NCBI GenBank assembly: GCA_965178125.1
Contig: OZ237749.1
Location: 868,001-932,000 of the forward strand
Direction: 5' to 3'
Source: Bilabrum cf. latius
Taxonomy: Eukaryota; Bigyra: Bicosoecida; Bigyra; Bicosoecida
Length of the DNA stretch: 64,000 nt
This document shows positions 11,901-25,000 of the stretch, piece by piece. Under the pieces are notes generated by a model that worked only from the letters and a program-made list of their open reading frames with translations, made no database searches and was not told the origin of the DNA. The translations under genes and the position numbers were made by a program. Positions within the stretch are counted from its first letter, which is position 1. Each line of letters starts with the position of its first letter.

Positions 11901-14841
11901 CAACATCGGCAGCTATCTGCTACGTTGGACGGGGCCACAGCCGGAATGATCCAGCCGCTGGAGGCTGCACTCTCAGGAAAAGAGAAGACAGGGCGAGGAC
12001 CGACGACCACGGCAGCTCACGCAACCTGGCACATGCAGCGGCAGCCCAATCGTCCGTTGCATCGCTCGCACTCGATGCAACGGCTGAGCCTAGCTGTTGC
12101 AGTTCTGGTGGAGAGACGGACTCCGCATGGAGTGCGGCCCTCAGCGGCTTGGGCCGGAGTGTCAGCGGCAGCGCAGTGGTTGGCACCTGCTCCAGCGCCA
12201 TCAGCTGGCTAGCATCTGAGAACGGACTGTCTCCGCCTTCAGCCGATGCAGCACCTTGTGCCTCAGGAGCAGCAGCTCCGGCCGCACCCGATGCCTCTCT
12301 ACCCTTCTCACCAACGACACCCTTCTTTCGCCGCCTCTTGCCCCTCCTCGTTCTCTTGGAGCCCGATCGAGACGACCGCCCAGTCGCATCTGAACCATCC
12401 ACTGAAAAGGCCGCAGTTGCCACCGAGTGGGCTCTGTCCTTGGTATCACCGTCACTGTGTTTGGCTGCATCAGGTGTAGCCGCACTTCGTGCATCTTCTG
12501 CCACGACTGCCTCCGCGGCTGTGTGCCTGGCAAATGCAGCCGTCATCTCTACCGCCTCGGTGGCGGCTAGTCGGCCGGCCACGGACCATGCCTGCACGGA
12601 ATATCGCCCCCACGCCCTAGCAATTGCAACCGCATCTTGCGCGCTGGAATCCCCTCTATGTTGTGTCCGCAGCACCCGCTTGCAAAGCAGTACGGTACCG
12701 GCGCCTGGTCGGGGACCTGGCATCCTGCTAGACCCAATCGAGTGCGCTCGCTCTGCAGGCGGCATGGACAGAAGGTGCCTCGTGTGCCTACGATCCAGGC
12801 GATTCATCACCGCGGCCGTGGCTCTGCATGCCTCGGCCGCGAGAATCGAGAGGGCTTGGACAGGGTCTGCGATCCCAGTCGCACCATGGTGTCCTGCTCC
12901 TGCCGGACTTGCGTCAGCGTCCACTATTGAGCTCGGTGACCCTGGCCCGATGGCTGGTCCAAGGCGACCATCACAGGTCCAGACTCGCTCTGCCAGCAAC
13001 TTCGCAGCGCCCATGGCGAGGGGGTCCGGCCCTGGGCCAGGAGTCCCTCCTGATCGCACCGCTTTGGATGGCTCCGCGGAGAGGCGAGCGATTAGAGTAG
13101 ATGCAGCCGCAACCACAGGGTGTGCGGGGGTGCTGCTGCGGCTCACTTGCAGAATCGAGTGGAGCACCTCTGCGGGAGAAGGCTCCGGGCAGCGTGGGAT
13201 GGCGAGCTACTAGCACGCAGCCCCACTGACGTACTGATATGACTACAGCTTAACTGGAAGCTCTTGTAGAAGCACGTTGATTCCCGCTCTGGATCCACCG
13301 CTGGGGGCCAGACACCATGCCGAGCTAAGAGATGACCCGTCTTTGTCACCGGGTGCACCGGGTGCAGACTCTGTGACTGCCGGCTCAACGATGTGCTGCC
13401 GCACCCACGCATGCTCGTCCGCCTCTGCAACGGCTCCCGGCCCATCAACGTGGAAGTAGCCCAGCTCAATCGCTCGAAGTCTCGCTTGCTTGAGCGAGCC
13501 GAAGCGGCCGGCTTGACCGGTCTCCTTGGCGGTAGAACCCCTTAGCAGCTGCTTGAGCACCGCAGAAATGGCTTGTTTGTAGGCGCGAGACGCCTGCAGC
13601 CACGCCGACATGTTGGGATGGTCGCGCACAGACCCGTCTTCGCCGCTCCCCAGGTCCCCTTCGCCACCTGCCTCGTGTTCTCGGGGCACCCCTGGCAGCA
13701 GATGAGCACCATCACCGGCCGGTGACAAGCTAGGCAGCATGGCCGCATGGCTGTGCGCGAAGAGGCACCTGTCTCCGAACTCGCACTTGGCGTGCAATGG
13801 CGAGGAGGTCAATGGCACGGAGGAGCTGCCCTGCTGCCGCTCTTCACGACCTGCACTCGGCCTGCTGGGTGACGATGGCGCCTGCAGCGCGGCTGCAGCC
13901 CGACTCTCTAGCGATCGGGGCCGTTCTTCGAACCGATAGAAGCACGGCCTGGTCCTCAGCTTGGGCCACCGGTGCAGCTTACGGGAGACCCTCACCTGCA
14001 TGGATCCTCGGGTCCTTGCTAGGCGGGCTTCGACCTGCGCCGCGCTCCCGCGCCACTTTGGGTGCTTGGGATGCCGAGGGCCTGAAGGGCCGCCAAGGGA
14101 CTTGTCACCAGCAGAAGCCCCAGTTCCGGTGCAGGCCCCCGCACCACACCCAGCGGAGTGCCCTGGGGGCCCACCGTGTGCCGGCTTTTCCTCTCTGTCG
14201 CTGTCGCTGGCGAGGACGAACAGATCGGGGCGGGAGCCCAGGAACAGGGCCAGGGCGTCTGGGTGCAGCGACGGGCCATACTATTGGTCTGATGCGGAGG
14301 TACACGTAGCAGCTGTGTCGCCCCTAATGAGGGCCGCGGGCATCCCTGCGGCTCCGTGGCGCAGCCGGTCGCTGGCATGGGCCGTCAGCAATTGTGCCAG
14401 GTCGAGCAGACCCATGGCACGCCTCGGGGTTTGCCGCTCCAAGAGCTTACTTTCCTCATCTGGTGCTTTTTGTTCAATGCCGGAGCCTCCTGGTAGGTCC
14501 GAGTGCCCCAAGAGAACGTCTCGGGCGGCTGCAATGATCCGCTATTCGCTGGCCAGCTGCCGTTGCCACCGTAATCGGCCAGAGTGGGAGAATACAATAG
14601 ATCTTGCGGCTGCAAGCGCAAGCGCAGGCCAGTGCATTCTGAGAATTACGCCCAGAACTGGGTATTTTCTGTCCCCCGGTGGCAACGCCGCACCGTCAGC
14701 GAAATCGTCGACCAGCATTTCGCGGCCTGCCCTGGATAGCTCGACCAACGTGGACAAATCTAGAGTAAGAAGCCCAAGCACCACATCAAGCTCGTCCCAT
14801 GGGGAGCATAATGCCCAAAGTCCCAAATCACCGTGCGACAT
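8974..14841 (-). CDS. CCCH / AlbA_2 (Schlafen-like) / PDZ protein
   Basis: One uninterrupted 5,868-nt frame (1,955 aa), ATG 14841 directly preceded by an in-frame TGA, ending at TGA 8974-8976. It is open only if TAG is sense (about 15 TAGs, including tandem pairs near 13210 and 11644). N-terminal 100 residues are Leu-rich and helical. At about 290-375 a CCCH-like finger is split: PCFYRF, a 40-residue insertion, then CEFGDRCLFAH. At about 1165-1230 an AlbA_2 domain shows HEFKGG, LNSRGGTLFFGISDRG and VRGVHL, the core of Schlafen-type putative nucleic-acid-binding domains. At about 1510-1580 a PDZ-like fold shows VVTSVRPGSTLARTGLVREG and LLLAIDG. The linkers are Ala/Ser/Gly-rich. RNA or DNA binding with a protein-interaction module is inferred; the true function is unknown. 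It converges on the chromatin protein with only 90 bp between them. Confidence 0.75.
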
Positions 14842-15118
14842 TCACCCAACAAGCACTCTGACGAATCAAAAACTGAGCGAATGTGTCCAGGTGCCCCGAT
14901 GAAGCTGCTCAAGAACGAAATTTACAGCTACACTCCATGATCGATAAACTGTTCTTCACCGCCAGTTACGTAGATCTACGGTCCGCGCACAACCACGCAA
15001 CCTATATGGACTCTAGTGTACCGTGGTTGGGCGCCGCCGCGCCGCAGCCCCGGGCCGCGCCGCGGCCGCAATCGAATTGGTTCCGCTACAGGTGCAAGCC
15101 AAGACAGAAATACCTATC

Positions 15119-15875
15119 ATGTTGCGATCTGAAAAGATCGGTGAGTTTGGCGTAGCATACATATTTGCAACTTTACTGTCTCCGCTAAGATTGGTGGAGG
15201 AGTCACGAGATGAACCTTGGAAGTGAGTAGAAGGCAGCAGTGTTTCGCACTTACAATTCCCTTGCACCAAGGCTCACATGTTCCGTGACGATCATTGGTG
15301 CATCGTGCCGCAGGATTGTCCGATTTGGTGCCGTAGCAATGGATTGCTTGGCACTTCTTTTGTGGGCCGGGTGTAGCATAGGCATGCTGGCTTCTAGCAC
15401 TGGGAGAGCCGGTAATGACTGCCCCCACAACTTCTAGGCCTTAACTCGGGGTTTTGGCTGGTTTGGCGTCCTGGCATTTATTTGTGGCGTCCTAACTTTC
15501 ATTGATTAGCTGATTGAGGCAACCAGACAGCTTTCTCCGTTGTACCGGAGGATTGTGCGAGGTGCCACTTCGGCGGCCAGCACGATTGCTAGAGTAGGGG
15601 CTTACACTTACCTTACTGTCGCTGCCGCATTTATCTTCGGCGAGGAGGGAGGCTATGCTGCACTATCGTTGAGCTGCCCAACCCAGCCCCTTCGTGCGAC
15701 CGCGGCAGGGCTGACAGCCATCGCCATGGCCGTAGGACTGCAGCTAGTCGGCGCCGTGGTCCTCACGATCAGCGCATGGGTGCGGGAGGTGGAGCCCGCG
15801 TGCCATCAGACAGTGCGGGGTTGGGCCGAGGAAGAAGAGCTCTCTTCCCGGGAAAAGAAGTCGCTGTTGAAATGA
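15119..15875 (+). CDS. Small four-helix membrane protein, unknown family
   Basis: The secure part is 15339-15875 (MDCLALLLWAGCS.. to TGA): four hydrophobic segments (DCLALLLWAGCSIGMLA, WFGVLAFICGVLTFI, YTYLTVAAAFIFG, LTAIAMAVGLQLVGAVVLTI) and a charged cytosolic tail ending KKSLLK. Two TAGs are read as Gln (15435-15437 and near 15507), both in loops or helix ends. I add an upstream mini-exon 15119-15140 (MLRSEKI) because it has a consensus donor G/GTGAGT and joins in phase at 15337, but the acceptor CCGTAG is unusual, so the start is uncertain. The layout resembles tetraspan/MARVEL-like proteins, which is topology only and not a family call. It is convergent with the giant kinase gene (132 bp). 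Confidence 0.55.
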
Positions 15876-16007
15876 GAATTGAACACAAAGAAATGCGAAA
15901 AATACTGGGCCTACCGGTGTGTCTGTTTTGCTTGCTGCAATTCGCCACACCACTACCCTGAATAGAATCGCGTTTGTTTAGCAAGAACCTAGCGCTATCC
16001 ACCGCCG

Positions 16008-19000
16008 TCAGTCGCTCGCCACCATGGACCTCCCCTCGAGCGCTGTCAGCCTGGCGATCTGCATGATGAGCATGAGACCTCCCAGAGGGCGGGCCTGCTC
16101 CCCCAGCGACTCGAAGGCCGCCGCTGCCTCCTCGCCGTCTCCCAGCGAGTTCGCCTGGACCACGCCCCGGTACAGTTCCTCCATGGCCTGGCTGCCTATC
16201 CTGGTCTGCAAGCTCGCCCGCAGGGCAGATGCAGGGGACTGCGCTGCACCTACCGTTGCCTCGGAGGGCGTACCAGCACCAGTTGCTTCCGGGCGAGCAG
16301 GGGACTGGGACCCCGCATTGGAGGCACCCGACCCCGTCTGTGACCGACCGTGTGACGAGTGCACCGCAGGCGCGTCGCCCAGCTCGAGACTGCCCTCCCC
16401 GTCCCTGTCTCCGTCCCTGCCACCATCTGTTCTGCTCTTGCTCCCGGCCTGACCGTACCCGCTCCCGCCCGCAGCGGAAGCGCCGTCCACCACGTCCACT
16501 ATCAGCCCCCCCTCCATTTCCACCTCATCGTTCTCAGAGGGGGGCCGAACAGACAGCGCCTCGGCCACCTTCATCTCGTGGATGCCCTGCTGGATGAACC
16601 GTCGGGCCCTCGCAGCTGCCACTGCATTGGCAGAGGCAGAGGGAGAGCTCGTGCTGGTCTTCCGGCGCACCGACTTGCGGCGGCTGCTGTTCCTCCGGTG
16701 CCTGCGGTAGGCCGCCTCCTCGTCCGCCTCGTCCGATGCTACCAAGTCGTCTTCGTGCATGACGGGGAGGGCCTGCCCTGCCTTGGGCACCCGTAGTTCC
16801 CTGGCGGGCGGCTCGGAGTACCCGCGGAACCGCGAGGAGGCCTGCTCCCCGGGTACCGGGCTAGAGAGCTCAGCCTCGAGCGGGGTGCCAACCGCAGCAG
16901 GGTTTCTGCCGCTGGGAGCACTTCCCGCCATCGGTTCGAACCGATGGCGAGGGTCGATCATGGGGCCCGTGGTGGGCATGCGTGCCGCCGGGTCCTCGTC
17001 CTCGTCTTCTGCACCCACGAGCTCCTCTGTTCTCCAGTCCTCCCTGTCGCCGCCATCCTGCTCCTCCCTGTCACGGTCGCCCCCAGCAGCACCGCCGCCG
17101 CCGGTATTCGAATCATCTTTTCGTGATGGGACCCCTGACGACGAGTCGCGTGTCTTCCTGCATTCTCCAGACGAGCCCATGCCCTCCGGACTGGCAGGCG
17201 TGCTGCCGCCTGGCAAGTCCACGCTCTCTTTGCGGCTGGGCAGCAGCTTGGACACGTCCCCTCTCCAAGTCTCCGCCACCCTTGCCGCCCTGAGCTGCCT
17301 CTGCAGCGGGGCGCTGTTGGTCATGCCCCCGCCCGTCAGAGGAGCGCGCAGACTGGCCCGACGGGCCCGCAATGCTGCTAGGAGGGAGGGCCTGCCCTCG
17401 TCCTCCTTGGCCCGAGCTAGTGCGGACGTGGGTTGTGCTCCAGGGGAGAAGAGACTGTGCTGGCGCGCGCTGCGAAGCTCCGCCTCCTGCCCCGATGGCG
17501 ACCCTATCGGGTCGCTCCGGAACCGCCGGATCATCGGAGGCAGAGGCCCAGCATCCCCGCTGCCACCGTCCCTAGGAACACCGTCGCCTCTCTCTGCCCC
17601 GCCCCCGACATCTCCCACACCGGCGCCCATCGTTACACGGTGCACCCCGCCCTCCATCGAGCTGACTGCAGGCCGGGCATCCTCTGCCTCCCTGGACCAC
17701 CGCACGGTGAGTGCCTTGGGCCTCATGGGAGACCTGCGGCGGGCCATGTCAGCCAGCACTCTCGCTGCGGGCGAGTCCATGGACCCACCCACTAGCAGCT
17801 TGGAGGACCCCGCCGAGGCGGAGAGCGATGAGCTGGCGCCAGTGCCAGTGCCGATGCCGCTGTCCCTCGATTGCTCCAGCAAGGAACCACCGGCTCTACT
17901 GCTAGAGTTCGTTTGCCCCCGGTCTGAAGCAGGGTCCCGGGAGTGCATCGAGGCGCCTGCACGGCTGGTGCGATTGCTCGCCAGCAGCGTCGCGTCGTCG
18001 CCGTCGTCAACACACTGAGACGCACTGGCCCTACTCTCGAGGGCAGGAGGTCCCACGTCCGTTTCGCCACTCTCCTGACGTCCATTGGGTCCTTCGTTGC
18101 CAGACGATTCGTCATCAGCATTATGCTGGAGCACAGAGACCCTCACGGGCGACGGGTCTTCCTGCAGCATGAATCCCACCGGCTTCACTACGTCGCTCTC
18201 CGACGGCTGCAGGGCCGAGCGGTGTCGCCTGCTATCCGGGAATGTGCTGGATCCAGCGGATGTCTGTGGACGGTTCTCGTACGCACCCCCGCCACGATCC
18301 TTGCCCTCATCACCGTCGGTCTTGCTGAGGGCATGTGCGCGACCTTGGTGCCTAGTTGCCGAGGGCGACGGCCGCCGGGCGGGTGACCGGCTGCCGCTCC
18401 TGGAAGGCGATTTGAGCGGCCTGAGCAGGCCGGCAAAGCCAGCAGGGACATGTACTTCCACGTTGTCTTGGGCCTGGGCAACGGCCGAGCGGCCTCTCCT
18501 CATGCGAGGTGTTTTCGTGGAGGTCCCTCGCGGCGTCTTGGATGCGCGCGGGCCTACACTCTCGAAACCAGGCGGCGGCACCATGCCATCGATTGCATTG
18601 TCCACACCTCCAGATCGCTCCACCAGTACATCACCTGCGCTTTTCACTCTTCGGGCAGGGGAACCGTCGCGGCTGCTCCCGTCCCCTTCGTCTTCCTCTC
18701 CACCGCTACTGCCCATCGGACTCTTCATCCACTCGCCCTACCCACCACCTCCTCCTTCCCTCGCCACTCCGCTCTCGCCTTCCTCGTCAGCTCCACCAGC
18801 GCCGACAGGCGACTCGCCCTGTTGCTTCTTGCCGGCCTTCATGGCTTTTCTCTGCTGCTTGAGGAAATCTCTCAGGCCAGCAGAGGAACTCTTGGGTGAG
18901 GGTGTCCTGGCGCTCCCCCGGCGAGCTGCGGGAGAGGCTGGTGGGGACGAGTAGCGGCTGCCCCGGCGGCCTCTAGGAGATATGTCGGCTCCTCTTCGTG

Positions 19001-22000
19001 CGCTGGAGGAGGAGACCTTGCCCTTTGACTTCGTCCTTCCGGGTGCCTTCTTCAGTCCGACTGCCGCACGGCGTGAAGCAGGGGATCTGCCGCCACGGAA
19101 TGCAGGGGACCTAGAGGCACCTGTGGCCGGCTTGCCATGCTTCTTGTCTCTCGCAGAAGCTCGGGCTGGCGATGAAGTGCGCTTCTATGGCGAGGATGCG
19201 GCAGCCTTCTACCCCTTCCTGCGTCGTTGGCCGCTGGCAGCGACACCACCTCGACTGGCTGGCACGCCGGCCCGCCCCGACGCAAGATTATCCTCATCAA
19301 TGCCATCCTGCGAGCTTGGCTTTGTCTTCCTGTCCTTCTTGGAGGCCTTCCTTCGACCGCTCGCACTGGACTTGGACTGCCTTCTGCTGGAGCTCTCTAT
19401 CATTCCGAGCGTGGACTGGATCTGCTGCAGCTGCTGCATCATGGCTCGTTTCTGCAGCTTCGTGCGCTGCACCTCCTCCGTCTCCTCGGGGGTCTGAAAC
19501 ACGCCTGAAGTGCCCGATGCAGACCCTGTCGCGCTGCCTCGCCGCCCCTGCTGTCTGGCAGGTGCGCCGGACCCCCGCCTAGACCCGCCAGCAGCGGCCA
19601 CAACATCGGCTGCAGCCTGCGCCGCGCTGTGCGCACTCTCCTGTTCGCCGAGCGTGTGCAGCGAATCGAGCGTGGAGTTGAGCTGCTGCTAGAGGCTCGC
19701 CAGCTGTGCTGGGGTCTTGCGACGCTGCACCCGGGACCGGTCCCCACGGCTGCCCCCTTCGTGCTCGTCCTCATCGTCGTCGTCGTCCTCCTCACTGCTC
19801 GAGTCCAGCTCCTGGATGGCAGGGGCGGTGATGGGCTGGTGCACGAGCCTCGGTGCCGGGTTGGATCTTCGTCTGGAGGCCGCATCGGGTGAGTCCTGCT
19901 GCTGATCGTCCTTTCCACCGCTCTGGGCGGCAGCATCCATGTAGGTGCCCGGGTCTCCAGTCGCATCCGATGGGTCCGACTGGCCCCGCAGACCGACCGC
20001 AGGTGGACTACCCAGCCGACTAGAAGGCGTCGTGCCGTCACCGTGCCGAGTCGACTTGGTTGAAGACGGCCGGCGCATGATTGCCACACGGCTGAGGCGA
20101 GTTGGCGTCATCGCGGGCGAGCCATGGGCACGAGGAGAGTCACCCCCGGCCTGACCGGCCTGCTGCTACGCCTCGGTCAGGCTCCAGCCCGCGATGCGTG
20201 GACTCGTCGTGGCGCTGCTGGTCCTAGAAGGGATCCCTCCCATGTTTGCGCTCTCTCGCCTGTGTCTCAGCCTTGGTCCTCCGGGGGTCACCGCTGGTGA
20301 GCTCTCCCTCCTCTTGGCCTCAGATCCGCCTCGCAAGGAGTCGGAGGCGGCTCTGCGCGGCGAGCCGAACTCCTCGATCTGCAGATGCTCATCGGCTGGG
20401 CGAGCACCGCCTGGCGTGACCAGGCTGAAGAAGTTGGGCAGGATGCCATGGCTTCCACTGCGCCCCGACCTGGCGTGCCTCGACCGCTCGCTGTTGGTGC
20501 GGAGCACGCCCGCCGTGCGCTTGCTCATTGCCATGCCAGCGACCACCACCACTGGCTCCTGCCCGCCATCGCTCCGGCGCAGCGCTGCTGCCAGCTCCTC
20601 CGGGTCTGCACCCGGGTGGGCATGATGCCCCTGGCTCTGTCCCGACCCCCCCCCTTTGATCCCTCTCCGCGACAGCCCCAATGTTTCTCTCATGTCCCCG
20701 CTCTGGTCCATCTTGGGGATCGACAGCACGCTCTGCCGAGCAGTGCGCGCGAAGTCTTGAAGCTGCTGCGGGCCCATCGCAGCTGACATGTCACCGACGT
20801 TCGGTTCATCGTCCTCGCACCCACTGTCGTTCGGGTCATCTACTCCGGGCTGCGCCTCGGAGACACGAGCAGACGCGTTATGGCTTGCAGCCGTCGGTGT
20901 GTGTCGGGCGACGCGTTCCGAGGGACCATAGTCGTAGACGGTCGGGTCAGAGGACGCACGCGAGGCATGCGCCGGCAAGCCGGTCTCATCTGCCCCCAGC
21001 GAATCGCCTGCACTCGCCCCACCGTTATGCGCATGATCTGCTTGGCTCGACTTCGCGTCATCGGCTTTCTTGTCCTCGTCCTATTTCTCGCCCCCTAGGT
21101 CCTGCTGCATGGTCTCTGAGTTGGCTGTGCGGATGCGGCGCAGCTCAGCCTCAAGCATGGCCTCATCGGAGGGCAACTCCTTGGCCCCGCCCTGAGTCAG
21201 AACTGCTTCCGCCTGGAGCCGGCGGATGCGTTGCACGGTGCGTGGGCTGCGGTGGGGCAGGGCCTCCCCGGGGATTGCGATGTGCGTCTGTGCTGGAGAC
21301 GAGTCTCCCGTAGCGATGGAAGACCGCGACACAGCCATGTCTGCCTGAGTCACACCAGCATTGGGGCCCTCCTGATCCCCGTCGACGCTCATGTCGGCAT
21401 TTTCACCTTGTTCGTGGTTCCCATCGACGCTGTCAGGGCGGACCGAGTCCATCGTGCTGCCGAGATGATGCTTCCCATTATCGCCATCTGTAGAGCTGGC
21501 CTCGCTGCCGGCCCCCCCCTTTCCATCGCGGCGGCTGCTCTCCTCCGCGCCCTCTTCTTCAGGCAGTCCAAGGTCTCGAGAAATTGCGCTGCCCCGACGA
21601 GACTCGCCCGCGCCCTCGCTCACCCCAGAGGGGTGCGGGGACCCACCCGCGCTGGCTCCCTCGCGGAAATGATCAAAGAAACCGGGCAGCTCCGACGGGC
21701 CCCTCCTCTGCACGTCTCTCCCGCTCGTGGCAGACCTAGGGCCAGCGCTGCCGGTTCCTTCCTCGCTGGACACGACGGTGGCTGCCCTGCCCTGCGCATT
21801 AGTAGGCAGGACGGGAGTCCTCGGCAGCGAGGATTGCGCATGTCGCACCAGAGACACGCGCACCCGAGGGGGTGTCGGGCGCTTGATGCCATGGGGGGCG
21901 CCCGCACTGCCCATACCATCCTCGGGGGAGGGGCTGCTCCCAATGGCTACTGAGGGGCGCGGCGAAGCGTCAGGACCGCTGTCTGCCGATTCAGATGCAA

Positions 22001-25000
22001 CAGTGCCGGAGAGAGACACGCGCGTGGACCCAAAAGCAACACCAGCATCTCGTGGTGTGCCGACACCCGCAAGTCCGGGAGCAGCATCGCCGTCCTCGGC
22101 TCCCTGCTGGGTCGCTGCAAAGTCTAGCGGGGGAGTCACGCCCACTGCAGCACTCGGATCACCAGTTTCCGGTCTAGACAACAGGGATGCGCCCAGCGGC
22201 GGCCGGCCAGCCGCATCGTCCTCGCCAGCACGGGGGCTATCATCGCCAGCAGCATTCCTGCTTACTGTGCCGGAGCTACGGCCCGTTCCCAGCCTCTATT
22301 GCCTCCGTGTGGCTGCCATACGACGCACCTCAACACCTACGGGCTTCCACCCGTCGTAGACGTGCCCGATCGCACTGCTCCGTGCAGACACAACGGAGAT
22401 GATGGATCCCTGGCTGCCTCGCCGGTCCCGGCGACGCACGGCTTGGACCACGCTTCGCTGCGCCACGGAGGCAGGCGCATCGCACGGCGGAGTGTCGGTC
22501 CTGCTGCCATGAGCGTCTGTGCCCTGGCTGTCCTGCCGCGTGGCGCGCGACTTATCCGGCAGATCATCGATGCTTCCGCTTGAATCGCGCCGGCTGGAAG
22601 CAACAGAAGCCTGCTTAAGCGGCGGGGTGGTCTTCTCGTGCGTGGTACTCACAGCGGGTCCTTGGCCCTGGCCAGAGGAGCGTTCCACGGGGACACGGAC
22701 CATGGGCGAGCTTGGCGGGAGTTCTGCGCGCGAGGGAGACGCGGCGGGGTGGTCGCATTCGGATTCACGCCTTGACTGCTCGCTGGCCTGAGTCGTGGAG
22801 TCGGCCGCGGCCGGCTCCTGGCCCGCCCTGGGAGCCGGTGGGGGCTGTTGGTAGAGATCCACCGCAACGACAGCGTGCTGCGAATCACCCGAGTGCTGCA
22901 TAGGATTAGAGCTGTCCCGTGGACGAGGATCCAAGTCCGCATCGGCTGCGGTGGCGTCCGGATCGCCTTCTTCCGCTGTGCGTGGAGAACTGTGCATGGC
23001 GCTCTGTCGGTCATCCTCTCCGTCGTTGTCCGGGTGGGAAGGGAACAGACCGCTCATGCCACCGGGCAGTCTGGCCGCACCAGGCGTGGACGGCATTGAC
23101 TTTCCGATGTCCACGCTGTCGGATACCGAGCTGCTGTCACCCCTCTGAGCACTGCTCCCGGGCGGGGCCTGCAGCAGCTGCGGCTGAAATCCGGCAGGCG
23201 TCACCTCGACGCCTAGAGGAGACGACCGTGCAGGTGCAGCTGCCACCATACCTTGAAAGAAGGCGCCGTTTGAGCCTAACCGCGCTGCCTCTGCACCCGT
23301 CGCGGTTTGCGGCACATTCTGCGGCATCCGAGGACTGGCTGCCGAACGCGGCGACGGGTGCGCGAACGAAGTCGAATCGCCGTCGCCGCTCCCATCTCCA
23401 CTCTCGCCAGCTGCAGAGGACCTGGTCTGGCCCAGCAGCGCTGTGCCAGCAAGTGGTTGCTATCCCTGAGCACTCACATCGTGCTCTGCAATAGACGCTG
23501 CATCTCCTGTGATGACCGTGGAGGGGGAAGCGACTCCGGCAGCGGCCGGGTCAAGCCACCCGAGCGCTGCCACAGCAGCATCAGCTTCCTTTTTCCTGGC
23601 ATCGATCGTGGACCTTCTCCTCTACCGTCGAGCAGCATCGTCCTCGTCCTGCCCCGAGTCCGTGTCCAGCTCGCTGTTGAAATCGATCGAGCTGCCTCCT
23701 CCATCGCTGCTGAGCCTGCCTGCCTGCATGGCCTCCGCGGCCGCGAACTGAGCTTGCGCCGCTTCAACCGCTGCAACACCCCCCTTGGCTCCGGCGGTGC
23801 TGTGAAAGACCGATAGAAACCGCTGGGCTGCCGAGTTCTGCACTTGCTCAGCAAAGGCTGCTTCCCCCGCTCGGGGGCTCGGGGACACCCTCGGGTTGAT
23901 GCTGGCCGGCGACCGCGCTGAGCCGGAGACTGAGTCAGTGGAAGCTTTGGTGGGCTGCTGGCCGGCGCGAGGAGCTAGTGGGGGCGTCGGCAACGCCCCC
24001 TGAGGAGGTGCGGAGTGCCCAGAGTCGATCAGACCATCACCAGCCAATGCCTCGTTCTCTGAGTCGTCGGAGCCAAAATCCAGGTGGTCGCTGGATTGGT
24101 CATGCTGCTCGCCATGCTGCTCCAGAGACTTCTTGTTTTTCTTGTTCTTGCCACCGCCCGCAGCGCTGCCGGCGGCACGCCCTTCCTCCAGCGCGGCTCC
24201 CGCCAACTCGATGTTGGCACAGCCCAAAGCCTCGAGGGTCTTCCGGGCTTCAGCCTGGGCCAAGCGGACGTATGGCTCGCGCATGAGCGCCGCAGCCGAC
24301 GGCCGGTCCTTGGGATCGTACCGAAACATGCTGTCCAGCAATGCCTTGAGGTAGTCCGAGTACCCGTCCCCTGGAAGGGCCTGGCCGGCCCCGGGATATC
24401 CATCGATGATTTTCTTCATGACGACGACGGGGTGCGCTCCCCTGAAGGCGTGCTGCAGGGTGCACAGGTGATGCAACACGCAGGCGAGCGCCCATATGTC
24501 CGATTTGTCGTTGTATGGCTGATCGTTGATCATCTCTGGGCTGAGGCTGTACGGGGTTCCGATGATGGTGCTGGCCCGCATGTCCGTGGCATCCATGATC
24601 CGAGCGATCCCAAAGTCGCCCAGCTTCACTACAGCCGCATCCTTGCCTGCAATAAGGAGACAAAGAATTCATTGCATAGGAAGTAGAGCAATGAACGTGG
24701 ACTGGCTGGCAGCTACAAGTTAGAAGACAACCCAGCGGAGGGCAGACGGAACGGTGGCGCTCGCACATGATCGATTCCAAACTCACCCTGCAGGAAAATA
24801 TTCTGCGCCTTGAGATCCCTGTGTAGGATGCGCTATCGATGAACGAACTCGAGGGCGGCCAGGATCTGCACGAACCAGTGCCTGACCTGCTTCTCTGGGA
24901 TCCGGATGTTGGTTTTCCTGGCCTCTTGGATGATCTGCGCGAGGTCGCCCCTGTCCGCGTACTCCATCACGATATTGATGCGACCCTGGTGCTCGTAGTG

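Noticed and set aside
10985-13213. A 742-codon open stretch on the plus strand
   Set aside because: It is antisense to the continuous AlbA_2/PDZ gene. GC-rich coding sequence here leaves long open antisense frames; this one has no recognisable domain and no start context.
16925-16946. GGTTCGAACC palindrome resembling a tRNA T-arm
   Set aside because: It is inside the kinase coding frame and no acceptor, D-arm or anticodon stem can be drawn around it.
16759-18018. Long plus-strand open frames opposite the kinase tail
   Set aside because: Antisense shadows of the Ser/Arg/Pro-rich tail; the composition is the complement of that tail and no family resemblance is seen.
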